NCBI GenBank assembly: GCA_021787395.1
Contig: JAJYLZ010000033.1
Span: forward strand, 1 to 39,267
DNA length: 39,267 bases
Direction of reading: 5' to 3'
DNA from: Chloroflexota bacterium
GTDB taxonomy: Bacteria > Chloroflexota > Limnocylindria > Limnocylindrales > CSP1-4
Position numbers and translations under genes: made by a program. Below, one piece after another: positions 39,209-39,267 of the stretch (the first letter of the stretch is position 1; the number at the start of each line of letters is the position of its first letter). The notes below the pieces were generated by a model. That model saw nothing but the letters and a program-made list of their open reading frames with translations, was not told the origin of the DNA and ran no database searches.

Positions 39209-39267
39209 CTACTGCGCCGGGGGAGCCGTCGGCGGCTGGCCCTCAGGGGCAGCGGCCGGTGCCGGTG
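39209..39267 (-). CDS. C-terminal tail of a minus-strand gene, partial
   Basis: On the minus strand one frame from the right edge reads PAPAAAPEGQPPTAPPAQ and then a TAG stop. This Pro/Ala-rich run is the usual look of disordered C-termini in this genome, compare the L25 tail. Only 19 codons are visible, so the protein cannot be named. Confidence 0.4.
   Translation of the reverse strand, partial: PAPAAAPEGQPPTAPPAQ

Noticed and set aside
1-39267. CRISPR arrays, insertion sequences, phage or toxin-antitoxin genes
   Set aside because: No regularly spaced repeats, transposase or integrase motifs, or small paired toxin-antitoxin genes were found on either strand.

Overview
This is a 39.3-kb piece of a very GC-rich (clearly above 70%) bacterial chromosome, densely packed with genes on both strands. 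It has no insertion sequences, integrases, phage genes or CRISPR array that I can see. Family content points to a soil or freshwater Chloroflexota lineage (Limnocylindria / Ellin6529-like), with Actinomycetota as the main alternative: PASTA-kinase, fused OtsA-OtsB, LigD polymerase and ligase as separate proteins, RsbRD-type sensor, and many leaderless genes. The taxon is an inference, because no rRNA is present.

Layout, left to right. 1-2971: tail of a glycosidase, a degenerate methyltransferase-like protein, a small membrane protein, tRNA-Glu(UUC), a tandem GNAT protein and a small Cys-rich protein, most with their own leaderless promoter. 3034-6488: a signalling block with a MerR-type HTH protein carrying an RsbRD_N-like sensor, translationally coupled to a polytopic membrane protein, then a NarL-type response regulator overlapping an alpha/beta hydrolase. 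6512-9448: GalU and a PknB-type Ser/Thr kinase with three PASTA repeats. 9457-11179 (minus): a double zinc-ribbon protein and a membrane-anchored Ig-domain protein. 11253-14671: an operon of a four-Cys protein, FolC, FolP and FolB joined by 4-nt stop/start overlaps. 14715-18752 (minus): an envelope-stress operon of OmpR-type regulator, sensor kinase and HtrA protease. 18820-22912: ribosomal protein L25, a methyltransferase, a universal stress protein and malic enzyme. 22985-27513: a DUF4349 lipoprotein and an NHEJ neighbourhood with a stand-alone LigD ligase facing a stand-alone LigD polymerase. Between the last two lie a degraded copy of the polymerase tail, a frameshifted secreted protein and a cluster of hairpins. 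27556-30686: a VOC protein and fused trehalose synthase/phosphatase behind a long structured leader. 30721-33809 (minus): a MgtE_N/CBS protein, an unusual NRAMP-related metal transporter lacking the usual Mn/Fe ligands, and a VOC protein. 33810-34700 is about 0.9 kb without a convincing gene. 34701-39267: a nitrilase-family amidase, a DUF1444-like protein, an M19 dipeptidase, an MFS exporter led by a ten-codon mini-ORF, and the tail of a minus-strand gene.

Much of the window is core metabolism and stress response: folate synthesis, trehalose, envelope protease, USP, NHEJ and sugar-nucleotide supply. Two regulatory habits recur. About ten genes begin 6-8 nt after a TANNNT or NANNNT box with no room for a ribosome-binding site, so they are probably leaderless. 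Transcription units often end in long perfect GC hairpins with no T tract. The best candidates for something new are the NRAMP-related transporter with its MgtE_N/CBS partner, the HTH-RsbRD/membrane-protein pair, the structured otsAB leader, and the palindromes butted against -10 boxes.
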